From contig JACPAV010000032.1 of the NCBI GenBank assembly GCA_016180645.1, forward strand, positions 1 to 36,763: 36,763 bases of DNA, read 5' to 3'. How positions within the stretch are numbered: position 1 is the first letter of the stretch; every line of letters begins with the position of its first letter. A program made the position numbers and the translations under genes. Shown here piece by piece: positions 36,684-36,763 of this stretch. The notes under the pieces were generated by a model. It worked only from the letters and a program-made list of their open reading frames with translations, had not been told where the DNA came from and made no database searches. The stretch is from Nitrospirota bacterium. GTDB taxonomy: Bacteria; JACPQY01.

Positions 36684-36763
36684 CACGATCCCTTCAGCAC
36701 TTTCACCTGGGCGAGCGGTAGAAACACCTTCGTGGTGTGGACCTGCACTTCGCCCGCCGGGCT
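36683..36763 (-). CDS. C-terminal end of a probable type II secretion minor pseudopilin (GspJ)
   Basis: Twenty-six codons and a TGA are visible, reading ...EVQVHTTKVFLPLAQVKVLKGS. The strand VQVxTxVFLPLA is common at the end of GspJ, and gspJ normally precedes gspK. The stop overlaps the gspK start. The assignment rests mainly on gene order. Confidence 0.6.
   Translation of the reverse strand, partial: SPAGEVQVHTTKVFLPLAQVKVLKGS

Noticed and set aside
1-36763. CRISPR array, prophage or integrative element boundaries
   Set aside because: No regularly spaced repeats, integrase or phage structural genes are seen; tRNA-His has no visible att duplication next to it.

Overview
The window is about 60% G+C and densely coded on both strands. 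It looks like a chromosomal segment of a Gram-negative (diderm) bacterium. The evidence is type II secretion minor pseudopilins, a CpoB/YbgF-like lipoprotein, a LysM envelope protein, several lipoproteins and at least two predicted outer-membrane barrels. The phylum cannot be fixed from sequence alone; the mix of GTAG-type REP palindromes, a RAYT transposase and a carboxypeptidase-regulatory/cytochrome/Vgb-like protein would fit an uncultured deltaproteobacterium-like or candidate-phylum genome. No plasmid, phage or CRISPR hallmark was seen.

Layout: 1-471 is the start of a PAS sensor gene (minus), with a promoter and dyad upstream. At 866-1765 a DEDDh exonuclease-WYL fusion is read from a promoter whose spacer is filled by a perfect palindrome; it diverges from an unrecognised gene (1837-2898). 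A tightly packed minus-strand operon (9529 to 2900) runs CheD-like, HDOD, TPR lipoprotein, peptide-binding lipoprotein, DppB-like and DppC-like permease. An AmrS-like radical SAM gene diverges from it and ends in a REPIN. Then come cpoB-lysM-dprA (minus), tRNA-His, and a RAYT element (14101-15116) with palindromic inverted ends. Next are an amidohydrolase, a remnant of a beta-carbonic anhydrase, a Vgb-like propeller protein with one CxxCH, a GT-C-like membrane protein overlapping an M6 metalloprotease, and an orphan HprK-like kinase.

From 23282 to 32903 there is a probable glycan or glycolipid locus. It contains two endoglycoceramidase-like GH5 lipoproteins, a shortened GH95-like glycosidase, an outer-membrane barrel with a 60-aa partner, an alpha/beta hydrolase and a sodium:solute symporter with a 71-aa two-helix partner. 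A second REPIN separates this from a minus-strand operon (36763 to 32986) of gspJ (partial), gspK, a monoacylglycerol-lipase-like hydrolase and a three-part periplasmic/TPR/barrel protein.

The most striking genome-wide signal is regulatory. Nearly every gene that heads a transcription unit has a sigma-70-type -35/-10 pair whose -10 ends only 6-8 bases before the start codon (often GTG), which predicts leaderless mRNAs. Genes inside operons instead use Shine-Dalgarno sequences or stop/start overlaps. All promoter, fold and function statements are read by eye; no search was run.
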